A stretch of 64,000 nucleotides of DNA, taken from an uncultured Paludibaculum sp. Lineage in GTDB: Bacteria > Acidobacteriota > Terriglobia > Bryobacterales > Bryobacteraceae. Shown piece by piece: positions 32,073 through 40,399 of this stretch. The stretch covers positions 434,001-498,000 of the forward strand of contig NZ_OY762268.1 in NCBI RefSeq assembly GCF_963665245.1. The letters run 5' to 3'. The translations under genes were made by a program, and so were the position numbers. Positions within the stretch are counted from its first letter, which is position 1. Each line of letters opens with the position of its first letter. A model generated the notes under the pieces. That model saw nothing but the letters and a program-made list of their open reading frames with translations. It ran no database searches and had not been told where the DNA came from.

Positions 32073-33944
32073 ATGCAAATTCCCCGGCAATCGACTGTTT
32101 GGCTTGCCCTGTGCCTGTTGGCGCAAAGCACGGTATTCGGCGGCGACGGAGGCGTGTTGCAGCCGTTCAAGCGGCCGTATCTGGCTCCGGTCCGGCAGGC
32201 CCCAGTCCTCACCAACTCGCCTCGCTTTGAACAGTTGCTGCGAGCCGGAAATCTCTATCTCACGCTCGAAGACGCCCTTCAACTGGCCATCGAGAACAAC
32301 CTCGATGTCGAGATCCAACGGTATGCCCGGTCCACGGCCGACACGGAACTGTTGCGCACCCGTGGTGGCGGACTCACGCGCGGCCTCTCGCTGAACCTCT
32401 CCGAGATGCCCGCCGGCGTGGGCGGCCCCACCAGCCAGTTGCTCACCAGCTCTTCGCGCATCATTCCCGGCACATCGGTCTCCACCAACCCATTGGAGGT
32501 CGGAGCCCTGGGTGTGGTGCAGACCAACCTCAGCATCACCGGTGCCACGGCGCTCTCCACGGGCAGCGTCATCCCGGTCTTCGATCCGTTTCTCAGCGGC
32601 AACTTCAACTACTCCCACCTCAGCACCCCGCAGACCAACCTGGCCGTGGCCGGGGCGCCCAATCTGATTACCGGCAACACCTCGGCCGGCGTGGGCTATC
32701 GGCAGGGCTTTGGCTCCGGCGCGGCCGTCAGCGCGGGGTTCACCAACCTGCGTCAGACGACGAATTCCATCCGCGGCAGCTACAGTCCGTACACCGCGTC
32801 CGCCCTCACTCTCAACGTCACCCAGCCTTTGATGCGCGGAGCCGGGTTCAGCGTGAACCGCCGCTTCCAGCGTCAGGCCGAGAACGAACAGAAGATCGCG
32901 GACCTGCTCTTCCGCCAACAGCTCATCAACACGGTCTACGGAGTCACGCGTCTCTACGACGACTTTGTCGCACTCTATGAGGACGTCAAGGTGAAAGAGG
33001 AGACCTTGCGTCTGGCTCAGAAACTATTCGACGACACGAAGGCGCAGGTGGACGAAGGCGCGCTGGCGACGGTGGAGATGGCGCGCGCGAACGCGCAGGT
33101 CTACTCGACCCGGCTGGACTTGGAACGTGCGCGCGGTCTGCTGGAAGAGCAGGAAGTGATCCTGAAAACCGTCCTGACACGGCGTGGCACGGAGGACGAT
33201 GTGGTGCGCAAGGCGCGCGTGATCCCCATGGGTACGCTGGCGCTGCCGCCCGAGGAAACTCGTGAGTCACCGGAACTCATGAACATCGCCGCGCAGAACC
33301 GGCCGGATCTTTCCACGGCGGCCCTGCAGATCTTGAATTCCGAGTTGTCCTTGAAGGGCTCGCGGAATGCACTGAAACCGCAGGTGGACATTGTGGCGTT
33401 CGCGACCAATAACGGGTTGGCAGGCGAGGTGAATCCCGTGGCCGTGACGCCGGACACGACGTTCATCGGCAGCTACGGCAGTGCGCTGGGCCAGATCTTC
33501 CGGCGCGACTACCCGTCGTACGGAGCGGGGCTCCAGATTGATCTGCCGCTGCGGAATCGCGTGGCGCAGGCTGACGTGGCACGGGATGAGATCCAGTTCA
33601 AGCAGACGAAGATCCGCGAGCAGCAGTTGCGTAACCAGGCGAGGCTCGAGGTGGAAGACGCGCTCATCGCCCAGCGGCGCGCCAAGGCGGCCTACGAGGC
33701 GGCCATCCAGGCGCGTGTGTATCAGGAAGAATCGTTGAAAGCGGAGCAGGCCAAGTTCGAGGTCGGGGCGTCCACCAGCTACCTGGTGATTCAGTTCCAG
33801 AGTTTCCTGGCGCAGGCGCGGTCGACGGAAGTTGCGGCCAAGGGTGCGTACGTGAAGGCCAGAGCGGCACTGCAACGCGCGACAGGTACGATTCTGGCGG
33901 ACTACAGCATCTCGGTGGAGGCGGCGCACCAGGGGGCGCGGTAG
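32073..33944 (+). CDS. TolC-family outer-membrane efflux channel
   Basis: 623 residues, longer than TolC (about 470) because of an N-terminal extension and a Thr/Ser-rich insert (residues about 100-250). LTLEDALQLAIENNLDVEIQRY marks the OEP domain start, and two sets of long helices follow (TKAQVDEGALATVEMARANAQVYSTRLDLERARG; VYQEESLKAEQAKFEVGASTSYLVIQFQ). Signal peptide STVWLALCLLAQSTVFG. ATG 32073 is favoured over GTG 32058 because AGGTGG lies 11 bases upstream. It is third in the RND operon. Its TAG stop abuts the left end of the RAYT element. Confidence 0.92.
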   Translation: MQIPRQSTVWLALCLLAQSTVFGGDGGVLQPFKRPYLAPVRQAPVLTNSPRFEQLLRAGNLYLTLEDALQLAIENNLDVEIQRYARSTADTELLRTRGGGLTRGLSLNLSEMPAGVGGPTSQLLTSSSRIIPGTSVSTNPLEVGALGVVQTNLSITGATALSTGSVIPVFDPFLSGNFNYSHLSTPQTNLAVAGAPNLITGNTSAGVGYRQGFGSGAAVSAGFTNLRQTTNSIRGSYSPYTASALTLNVTQPLMRGAGFSVNRRFQRQAENEQKIADLLFRQQLINTVYGVTRLYDDFVALYEDVKVKEETLRLAQKLFDDTKAQVDEGALATVEMARANAQVYSTRLDLERARGLLEEQEVILKTVLTRRGTEDDVVRKARVIPMGTLALPPEETRESPELMNIAAQNRPDLSTAALQILNSELSLKGSRNALKPQVDIVAFATNNGLAGEVNPVAVTPDTTFIGSYGSALGQIFRRDYPSYGAGLQIDLPLRNRVAQADVARDEIQFKQTKIREQQLRNQARLEVEDALIAQRRAKAAYEAAIQARVYQEESLKAEQAKFEVGASTSYLVIQFQSFLAQARSTEVAAKGAYVKARAALQRATGTILADYSISVEAAHQGAR

Positions 33945-33965
33945 GGGTAGCGAAGCAGTCCGCGC

Positions 33966-33993
33966 TGCGAACCGCGACTGGCAAGGAGCGGGC
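33966..33993 (+). repeat. Left inverted repeat of the RAYT element
   Basis: 28 bases beginning TGCGAACCGCGACTGG and ending GGAGCGGGC, perfectly complementary to 34585-34612. GTAG lies just outside it at about 33947-33950, with a small stem (GCAG/CTGC) next to the core. Confidence 0.88.
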
Positions 33994-34063
33994 ACCTGTT
34001 ACCACCCGGCTGCCTGGACGCGCTGCCGCCTATCAAACGAGTTACCATCCAACTGAACCCATC

Positions 34064-34549
34064 GTGATCTACCTGATCACCTTCGCATGCTATGGATGCC
34101 ATCTCCATGGCGGCGAATACGGCTCGGTGGACCGTAACCACAACATTTTCGGCACGCCTTTTCTGGAGGCCGGCCCGGCGCTGGCCGCGTTTGAGAGCAG
34201 GCAAATGGATCAAGCGCCATACTGCATGGACGAACGTCGTCGCGAGGCTGTGCTGGGGGCGATTGTGGAGACTTGCGAATATCATGGGTGGGCTCTTTGG
34301 GCCGCTCATGTGCGCAGCAACCACGTGCACTCGGTGGTGCAGGCAGGGGTTTCGCCGGAGCGGGTCATGTTCGTCCTCAAAGCTTTCGCAAGTCGTCGCC
34401 TGAATGAGTTGGGCCTGGATGCTCCGGGCAGGAAGCGATGGGGCCGGCACGGCAGTACCCGGTGGCTTCACGCGCCGGAGCAGGTTGCAGCGGCCGTGCA
34501 GTATGTGCTCGCGGAGCAGGGTCCTCCGATGGCGGTGTGGCCGGAGTGA
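34064..34549 (+). CDS. RAYT/IS200-like Y1 transposase (single-strand DNA endonuclease)
   Basis: 161 residues. The metal-binding HUH motif is HVH at 87-89 (AAHVRSNHVHSVVQAG) and the nucleophile candidate is Tyr147 (AAAVQYVLAEQG). MIYLITFACYGCHLHGGEYGSVDRNHN and SRRLNELGLD...RHGSTRWL are shared by a small acidobacterial-type subgroup, not the typical RAYT N-terminus. The start is GTG 34064, without a clear ribosome site. It should nick single-stranded DNA at the flanking repeats. The gene is intact. Confidence 0.83.
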   Translation: MIYLITFACYGCHLHGGEYGSVDRNHNIFGTPFLEAGPALAAFESRQMDQAPYCMDERRREAVLGAIVETCEYHGWALWAAHVRSNHVHSVVQAGVSPERVMFVLKAFASRRLNELGLDAPGRKRWGRHGSTRWLHAPEQVAAAVQYVLAEQGPPMAVWPE

Positions 34550-34584
34550 CACAGGGGGGACGGGCCGGAAACGGCGGCGCGCGC

Positions 34585-34612
34585 GCCCGCTCCTTGCCAG
34601 TCGCGGTTCGCA
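34585..34612 (-). repeat. Right inverted repeat of the RAYT element
   Basis: Perfect reverse complement of 33966-33993. On the minus strand it is preceded by CAGTAGCAGAGCCG, which repeats the outer GTAG-containing part of the left end with a short gap. Confidence 0.88.
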
Positions 34613-34621
34613 ACGGCTCTG

Positions 34622-35605
34622 CTACTGGGCCACGCTCACCCACTCCAGCGTCCGCGTCGGCCGCTTCCAGATCACCACTTGTTGCCCATCCATGCCTGCC
34701 AGCACGGCTCCTCGCGGCAATTGCGGCAATCCCGCCACAATCACCCAGGCGCCGGTCTCCCGGTTCAGCTTCATCAGACGGTACGGCGTGTCCAACTGCT
34801 CCTGCTCGCCGCCGCCGCGCTGCGGCATCAATCCGTAAATCACCCCATCCGGCGACGCCGTGAACGACATCTGCGACTTGCCCTGCAGCGCCAACGGCAC
34901 CGGCCACGTCGCCACGTCGGCGGACCTGGTGTCGAACTCGATCACCGCCGCCGCATTGGGTAGCCAGGCCGCGACATGCCCCGGAGCCTCGGCCAGCATC
35001 GCAGGCGAACCCGCTGGGCCGGTCTCGTGCGCTTGCCGGGGTTCCTCGGCGTCCGACCCGATCAGGCGAATCCTTTTTCGCGGCAGAATCCCCCAGGGAC
35101 CGGACGCGGGCCCGGACAGCCGGTGGAACATCGACTCCTCCAGTCCTGGGCCCATGCACCAGATGCCCGTTGCCGCGTCGGGCGCGATGCGGAAGCACAA
35201 CACCGAGTCGAGCGTGAGGAACCCAGGCCCACCTTGCAGAGGGTACAGCGCCAATACCCGCGAACTTGCCCCCAGCGGATACAGCACAGCCATGGAAATC
35301 AGCAGCGTTCCATCGCCGGTGAGTGCGAAGTCGTGCACCTCCACGCGCCGCACATCTTTCAACCCGGAGCCGGCCTCCACGGTGCGCTCCAGCCGCCCGT
35401 CCCGCGTCCGTATGGCCACATTGCCGCCGCGGGCCGTCGACTCCAGCGAGACGATGTGATTGGCCTGGAACTTGACCTCCAACGTCTGGTCGGGCAGCCG
35501 CACTTGCGCGACGGCCGTCAGCCCAAGCAGAAGCTGCGCAAGTCCTCCAGCGAAAGCGCGGGCTCGCCCGGAGCCACGTGATCCAGCTTGCCGGCCAGCA
35601 TCCAT
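34622..35605 (-). CDS. Hypothetical secreted protein, possible beta-propeller
   Basis: 327 residues from ATG 35605, overlapping the phhA end by 88 bases. The N-terminus has Arg-rich residues then FAGGLAQLLLGLTAVAQ, a probable signal peptide. The body alternates beta-strands with motifs such as SPDGVIYGLMP, GDGTLLISMAVLYPLG and EFDTRSADVATWPVP, like a WD/TolB-type propeller, but no family is recognised. A later start is possible as no strong ribosome site is seen. The stop lies in the GTAG end of the RAYT element. Position after phhA suggests cotranscription, not necessarily shared function. Confidence 0.6.
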   Translation of the reverse strand: MDAGRQAGSRGSGRARAFAGGLAQLLLGLTAVAQVRLPDQTLEVKFQANHIVSLESTARGGNVAIRTRDGRLERTVEAGSGLKDVRRVEVHDFALTGDGTLLISMAVLYPLGASSRVLALYPLQGGPGFLTLDSVLCFRIAPDAATGIWCMGPGLEESMFHRLSGPASGPWGILPRKRIRLIGSDAEEPRQAHETGPAGSPAMLAEAPGHVAAWLPNAAAVIEFDTRSADVATWPVPLALQGKSQMSFTASPDGVIYGLMPQRGGGEQEQLDTPYRLMKLNRETGAWVIVAGLPQLPRGAVLAGMDGQQVVIWKRPTRTLEWVSVAQ

Positions 35606-36402
35606 TCTTCGAGCTTACCTACTAGCTCGTAGAGGTGCTCGAATCCTTCGACTACAAAGAGCAGCGGCTGGTAGTGGTCGATCTCGAATGACTGGTGGAT
35701 CATCCACTCCAGTGACGCCTGGCTGCGCTGCACCTCCGCCGATTCCACCGCATGCGGCAGCTCTCCACAGGAACTCAGCAGCCCGCTGCCGTAGGCCCGC
35801 AACCCGGCGCGATCTCGCATTAGTCCGAACTCCACGGTGAACCAGAAGAAGCGCGCCATCCCTTTGACGATGGACGCGAGCCGCTCCAGACGCACAGTCT
35901 TGTCGGCAATGCCCGACGCGATGGCCGCCGCCGTGTGGGCGCAATCGCCAAAGCGGACCAGGGTCTCGGCGAAGTCCCGATGGGTGTGCATGGGGACGTG
36001 GCCGGCGATGTCGTGGAAGATGTCCGGCTCGGGCAGGTAGTCGAGCGAATCGAGAGCACGGATCGTCACAGTGGTGGGAAACTCGCGGCGGCGCAGACAG
36101 TCGAAGAAGAGGAACGGGGGCACGTAGCCGCTCACGGCCCGGGCCCGAAATCCAGTGAGTGGCGCGAGGAAGTGGTTCACATCCTCCAAACGGGGCACTC
36201 GGACCGGATCCAGGTGCAGTGTGTCGAGGCCGTTCAGAAAGTGGGGATTCGCATAGCGGGCCCAACTCGGCTGCATTCGCGCGAACAACGACTGCCAGGC
36301 AGCGTGGTTCTCCGCGCTGTACAACTCGTAAGGCTGGCGGATGAACAGCTCATGACGGTCACGAGCCTCTTCGACAAAAGGAGCGGCTGTTGTGGTGAGC
36401 AT
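35518..36402 (-). CDS. phhA: Phenylalanine 4-monooxygenase
   Basis: 294 residues, in the range of bacterial enzymes. The iron site is complete: PDIFHDIAGHVPMH supplies two His, and RFFWFTVEFGL the Glu. ARAVSGYVPPFLFFDCLRRREFPTTVTIR is the pterin-binding region. It converts phenylalanine to tyrosine with tetrahydropterin, in the cytoplasm. ATG 36402 is preferred, with AGAGAGG at 36411-36417. Divergent hmgA supports a route Phe to Tyr to homogentisate; the intermediate genes (tyrosine transaminase, Hpd) are not in the window. Confidence 0.95.
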   Translation of the reverse strand: MLTTTAAPFVEEARDRHELFIRQPYELYSAENHAAWQSLFARMQPSWARYANPHFLNGLDTLHLDPVRVPRLEDVNHFLAPLTGFRARAVSGYVPPFLFFDCLRRREFPTTVTIRALDSLDYLPEPDIFHDIAGHVPMHTHRDFAETLVRFGDCAHTAAAIASGIADKTVRLERLASIVKGMARFFWFTVEFGLMRDRAGLRAYGSGLLSSCGELPHAVESAEVQRSQASLEWMIHQSFEIDHYQPLLFVVEGFEHLYELVGKLEEWMLAGKLDHVAPGEPALSLEDLRSFCLG

Positions 36403-36426
36403 CCCGGTCACCTCTCTGGTGTCTTA

Positions 36427-36455
36427 GAAATAGCACCACCTAATTGTGGTGTCAA
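36427..36455 (-). promoter_or_regulatory. phhA promoter with operator-like inverted repeat in the spacer
   Basis: On the minus strand: -35 TTGACA (36450-36455), 17-base spacer, -10-like TATTTC (36427-36432). Inside the spacer and touching the -35 is CACCAC-N6-GTGGTG (36434-36451), a perfect inverted repeat that would suit a repressor or activator dimer. Confidence 0.55.
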
Positions 36456-36494
36456 TACGGAAATGGTAGGATTCTGACAAAGGAGGGGCGGAAA

Positions 36495-36579
36495 CAGCGA
36501 TCAGCACTCAGCTACTAGCGATCAGCCCGGGCGCGCGCGTGTTCTGGGGCTGACCGCTGAAAGCCGACAGCTGACAGCT
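36495..36579. repeat. GCTGANN heptamer element, copy C
   Basis: Reverse-oriented heptamers on the left (CGATCAGCACTCAGC, CGATCAGCC) and forward heptamers on the right (GGCTGACCGCTGAAAGC, CAGCTGACAGC) surround a short GC-rich centre. The layout matches copies A and B near lexA. It lies between phhA and hmgA and ends 11 bases before the hmgA start. Confidence 0.65.
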
Positions 36580-36590
36580 TCCTCAGAGCC

Positions 36591-37688
36591 ATGTACCCAC
36601 TCAAGAAGGGCAAAGTCGCCCACCAGGCGCACGTCGGCATCCCCGAAGGGACCTTCGAAGAAGAGCACGGCCGGAAGGGCTTCTACGGCAAGACCGCCCA
36701 CCTCTACCATGCCCATCCACCCACCGGTTGGGTTCGTTTCGAGGGCTCGCTGCGGCCCCATAAGTTCGACCTGAACGCGCTGGCGCCCACCGACCAGACG
36801 GACCCGCGCGGGACGCCGCTGCCGTTCCTGGGTAATGCGGACGTCCGCCTCTCGGTGTCGCGCCGCTCGGCGCCCATGCCGTTCTATTGCCGCAACGCCG
36901 ACTGGGACGAGCTCTGGTTCGTCCACCGGGGGCAGGGCACTGTCGAAACCGACTTCGGCCCCCTCGCCTTTGAACGTGGCGACTACCTGGTGCTGCCCCG
37001 TGCGGTCACCTATCGCGTTGTGCCCGAATCCAGCGACAACTTCTTCCTGCTGGTGGAGTCCAAGGGCGAATTCGAGCAGCCAGAGAAGGGGCTGATCGGC
37101 CAGCATGCGCTTTACGATCCCGGAGTAATCGTCGTGCCCGAGCCCGATCCGCAACTCGACGACAACCGCGAGTGGGAAGTGCGCATCCTAGCCGACGGCG
37201 AGTACTCCAGCGTCTTCTATCCCTGGAACCCCATGGACGTGGTGGGCTGGAAGGGCGATCTCACGGCGTGGAAGATCAACCTACGCGACATCCGGCCGGT
37301 GATGAGCCATCGGGGCCACCTGCCGCCCAGCGTCCACACCACTTTCCTGACCAGCGGAGCCGTCGTCTGCAGCTTTGTGCCTCGACCGCTCGAGGAGGAC
37401 GCGGACGCGCAACGCGTCCCGTTCTTCCATCGCAACACGGACTATGACGAGTTCCTCTTCTATCACGACGGCGACTTCTTCTCGCGCGACAACATCCGCG
37501 CCGGGATGGCCACGCTGCATCCGCGCGGCATTCACCACGGCCCGCATCCCAAGGCACTGGCGAATCAGCGGAAGAAGACGCACACGGACGAGTACGCCGT
37601 CATGCTGGACGGTTTGAACCCGATTCGCGTGCTGGAGGGTGGACGCGCGGCGGAGGACCCGGAGTACTGGTGCAGTTGGCAGGGATAG
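36591..37688 (+). CDS. hmgA: Homogentisate 1,2-dioxygenase (short form)
   Basis: 365 residues, shorter than the usual 430-440. Family features: N-terminal HPPTGWVRFEGSLRPHKFD, cupin segment DELWFVHRGQGTVETDFGPLAFERGDYLVLPRA, and the metal region FFHRNTDYDEFLFYHDGDFF...GMATLHPRGIHHGPHP with His, Glu and His. The first His-to-Glu spacing is one residue longer than in the human enzyme (HRNTDYDE against HRNCMSE). It opens the homogentisate ring. No Shine-Dalgarno site is visible; the bases before ATG belong to a repeat element. Confidence 0.88.
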   Translation: MYPLKKGKVAHQAHVGIPEGTFEEEHGRKGFYGKTAHLYHAHPPTGWVRFEGSLRPHKFDLNALAPTDQTDPRGTPLPFLGNADVRLSVSRRSAPMPFYCRNADWDELWFVHRGQGTVETDFGPLAFERGDYLVLPRAVTYRVVPESSDNFFLLVESKGEFEQPEKGLIGQHALYDPGVIVVPEPDPQLDDNREWEVRILADGEYSSVFYPWNPMDVVGWKGDLTAWKINLRDIRPVMSHRGHLPPSVHTTFLTSGAVVCSFVPRPLEEDADAQRVPFFHRNTDYDEFLFYHDGDFFSRDNIRAGMATLHPRGIHHGPHPKALANQRKKTHTDEYAVMLDGLNPIRVLEGGRAAEDPEYWCSWQG

Positions 37689-37690
37689 GG

Positions 37691-40183
37691 TCAGGAACCG
37701 GGTTCGGCCACGCCGTCCAGCAGGCCGCGGATGTGTGTGAGCAGGGCAGCCGCCGTGAAGGGCTTTTCGATGGATGGAGCATTCAGCGGTTGAGTGCGCA
37801 GGCGCGCCGAGTAGCCGGACATCAGCAATACCGGCACGCCGGGGTGCAGTTCGCCGAACCGGCCGCGCAGTTCCACTCCGCTCATGTAGGGCATCACCAC
37901 ATCCGTCAACAGGAGGTGAATGGACCCTTCGGCTTTCCTCGCCACCTCCAGGGCTTCATTGGGATCGGACGTCTGCAGCACATGGTAGCCGTGCAGCTGG
38001 AGGATGCTGCTGACGAATTTCCGGACCGCTTCGTCGTCCTCGGCCACCAGGATGGTCTCGGTGCCCGTGAGGACACGGCCTGAGGGGGCGGGTTGTGCAT
38101 CCTCTTCGGCCAGGGTCTCCAGAGCAGGGAAGAGGATCTTAAACGAAGTACCTTGCCCCGGCTCGCTGTATACCGAGATGGAGCCGCCGCACTGCTTCAC
38201 AATGCCATAGACCGTAGACAGGCCCAACCCCGTGCCTTTGCCCACCTCTTTGGTGGTGAAGAACGGTTCGAAGATACGCGTCTTCACCTCTGGGGACATG
38301 CCCTCGCCTGTGTCGCTGACGGCCACCAGGACGTAGTCGCCCACCGGCTGTCCAGCCAGTTCGCGCAACTCGCCACCCTTCAAGTGGAAGTCCGAGACTC
38401 TGATGACCAGGCGGCCGCCGCCGGGCATGGCATCGCGGGCGTTGATGGCCAGGTTCACGACGACCTGTTCAAACTGCCCGGGGTCCGCGAAGATCAATGG
38501 CTTTCGTGCCTCGAAGATCATCTCCAGCGAAACGTCTTCGCCGATCAGCCGGCGTAGCATCTTCGCCACATCGCGCAGCACGTCGTGGACGTTCATGTTC
38601 GCCGGCTTCACATTCTGCCGTCGGGCGAACGAAAGCAGTTGCCGGGTGAGCGAGGTCGCGCGGGTGGCAGCTCGTGCGATCTGGTCCAGGTACGAATCGG
38701 GGGAGTCGTTCGATTCAATCGACAGCCGGGCGAGATCGAGATTGCCGCCAATTACCGTGAGCAGGTTATTGAAGTCGTGCGCCACGCCGCCTGCCAGTTG
38801 GCCGATGCTCTCCAGTTTCTGTGCCTGCCTTAGTTGCGCCTCCAGCGACAACCGCTCGGTGATATCCGACAGGAAGACCAGCGTCAGTTCCTCGTCATTC
38901 ATGCGGATGGGCGCCGCCGACAACTCGACCGGCACCTCCGTCCCGTCAGGCCTAAGGACGCAGAGGCCGCTCAGTTCGCGAGCCGGTACGGTGCCGCTGG
39001 CGAGTTTCGGCATCACCTGACGGCATCGTTCGGGAAACAGATGGTCAAAGCGGGTCGCCAGCAATTCCTCGCTAGAGCGCCCGAAGATCGCGGCCGCCCG
39101 AGGATTCGCAAACAGAGTGGTGCCCGACCGGCCGAATGCCGCGATGGCCTGCGGAGCGTGCTCGAATAGAGCGCGAAACCTCGACTCGCTGTCCCGCAGA
39201 GCCGTCTCCGCTCGTGCCCGCATCTCCAGGTCGTGCTGCAAGGCTTGGTTGGCTACTTTCAATCTGCGTCGCGAGATGTTCAACCGGAAGATGGCGATGC
39301 CTGCGAGCAGAACAATGACGGCCGCCGCCGCGATCAGAATTCTCTGGATGGTGATGTAGTAGCGATCGCGCATTGCCGCCGCCATGCGCGCCGCGTAGCG
39401 ACTGGAGATCACCGGGTAGCTGGCCGCCAGTGCCGCCATCGTGCCGTCCGACGTCATTTCGTCAAAGCGGTCCCGAATGGCCTGCACTTCCGGTGCGACC
39501 TCACGCCGCGCCACCAGCGCATACTCCCACTGGAGCTTCGTATCGATCGTCCGAAGGCTGACACCGCGGCAGTCGGAATTGCCCGCATAGAGTAGATCGC
39601 GGATGAAGATACTGGCGATAATCGCCGCATCTACATCGCCTCGGCAGGCTGCGTCCGCCGCATTCACCGCCGAATTCGCGGGCTTGAGCTGCGACTGCGG
39701 AAACACCGTGACCAGGTTTGGCAGTCCGCCGGAGGGAATGGCCAGGTTCCGGCCCTTGAGATCTTCGGGCGTGCGGATGTTGGTTGAGGCTGGCGTCAGG
39801 ATGACTATCTCGGTCGACCACCAGGGCGAGGACACAAAGAACTTCGCACGGCGCTCTGGTGTGCTGAAGCCGGTAAGGATCAGGTCGAGCGTCCCCTTCG
39901 CCAGTCCTTCGTCGTTCGTCGCCCTCGATCCGCCTGGCTTCCAAACGAGATCGATCCGCTCACGCCGGGCTGCCTCTCGCAGCATCTCAACGGCAAATCC
40001 GGTCGGTTTGCCGCCCGCATCGACGCCAATCATGGGCGGCGCGCTGCCATAGACCACGGTCAGCGACTTCCGTGGACCCGCACCTCCGCAACCCGCGACC
40101 AGCAGAGCGCAGGAGAGAACACCGATCAGAGTGCGATATTTCGAACGACGGAATTGCTGCCCAGGTTCATTCACAAAAGCCAC
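37691..40183 (-). CDS. Hybrid sensor kinase with periplasmic solute-binding domain
   Basis: 830 residues. Signal with a lipobox-like LLVAGC near residue 32; SBP family 3 domain (residues about 38-270: KSLTVVYGSAPPMIGVDAGGKPTGFAVEML...TLDLILTGFSTPERRAKFF); membrane span IQRILIAAAAVIVLLAGIAIF; PAS domain (SRFRALFEHAPQAIAAFGRSG); HisKA (AGGVAHDFNNLLTVIGGNL); ATPase (NLAINARDAM, DTGEGM, GTGLGLSTVYGIV); and a receiver with Asp in LLLTDVVMP. It senses a small ligand such as an amino acid and autophosphorylates. Start GTG 40183, or GTG 40174. It ends 2 bases from the hmgA stop, convergent. Confidence 0.93.
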   Translation of the reverse strand: MAFVNEPGQQFRRSKYRTLIGVLSCALLVAGCGGAGPRKSLTVVYGSAPPMIGVDAGGKPTGFAVEMLREAARRERIDLVWKPGGSRATNDEGLAKGTLDLILTGFSTPERRAKFFVSSPWWSTEIVILTPASTNIRTPEDLKGRNLAIPSGGLPNLVTVFPQSQLKPANSAVNAADAACRGDVDAAIIASIFIRDLLYAGNSDCRGVSLRTIDTKLQWEYALVARREVAPEVQAIRDRFDEMTSDGTMAALAASYPVISSRYAARMAAAMRDRYYITIQRILIAAAAVIVLLAGIAIFRLNISRRRLKVANQALQHDLEMRARAETALRDSESRFRALFEHAPQAIAAFGRSGTTLFANPRAAAIFGRSSEELLATRFDHLFPERCRQVMPKLASGTVPARELSGLCVLRPDGTEVPVELSAAPIRMNDEELTLVFLSDITERLSLEAQLRQAQKLESIGQLAGGVAHDFNNLLTVIGGNLDLARLSIESNDSPDSYLDQIARAATRATSLTRQLLSFARRQNVKPANMNVHDVLRDVAKMLRRLIGEDVSLEMIFEARKPLIFADPGQFEQVVVNLAINARDAMPGGGRLVIRVSDFHLKGGELRELAGQPVGDYVLVAVSDTGEGMSPEVKTRIFEPFFTTKEVGKGTGLGLSTVYGIVKQCGGSISVYSEPGQGTSFKILFPALETLAEEDAQPAPSGRVLTGTETILVAEDDEAVRKFVSSILQLHGYHVLQTSDPNEALEVARKAEGSIHLLLTDVVMPYMSGVELRGRFGELHPGVPVLLMSGYSARLRTQPLNAPSIEKPFTAAALLTHIRGLLDGVAEPGS

Positions 40184-40399
40184 CAGGCCACACCAGTGCC
40201 GGACCGAGGATTATCACACGGCAAGAGGGGCGGTCAATGGTTATGGTCGAGCGGGCCGACAGTACCAGGAGCGGTTGACAACGCTAATTCGGTTCCGACC
40301 CGTCCAGAAATGTATGGTTTTTGAACAGTCATTTGGGTGCCCTGTCCATTTTTCGGTGGTCGTTGGCACTTCCACCAGCCGATTGGCCCACCTTTCAGC

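Larger units (their letters stand above)
33945..34621 (+). mobile_element. RAYT-type element: Y1 transposase gene between inverted repeats
   Basis: The interval between the TolC stop and the stop of the opposite hypothetical gene holds one transposase gene and two inverted terminal segments. The inner 28 bases match perfectly (33966-33993 and 34585-34612), and each end has a GTAG tetramer outside the core, as REP sequences recognised by RAYTs do. Both flanking genes end in a TAG belonging to the element edge. Length about 680 bases. Confidence 0.72.

Noticed and set aside
33945..34063. Shared terminator of the RND operon in the left RAYT repeat
   Set aside because: The small stem there (GCAG/CTGC) is weak and lacks a T-tract; the repeat is better explained as a transposase recognition site.
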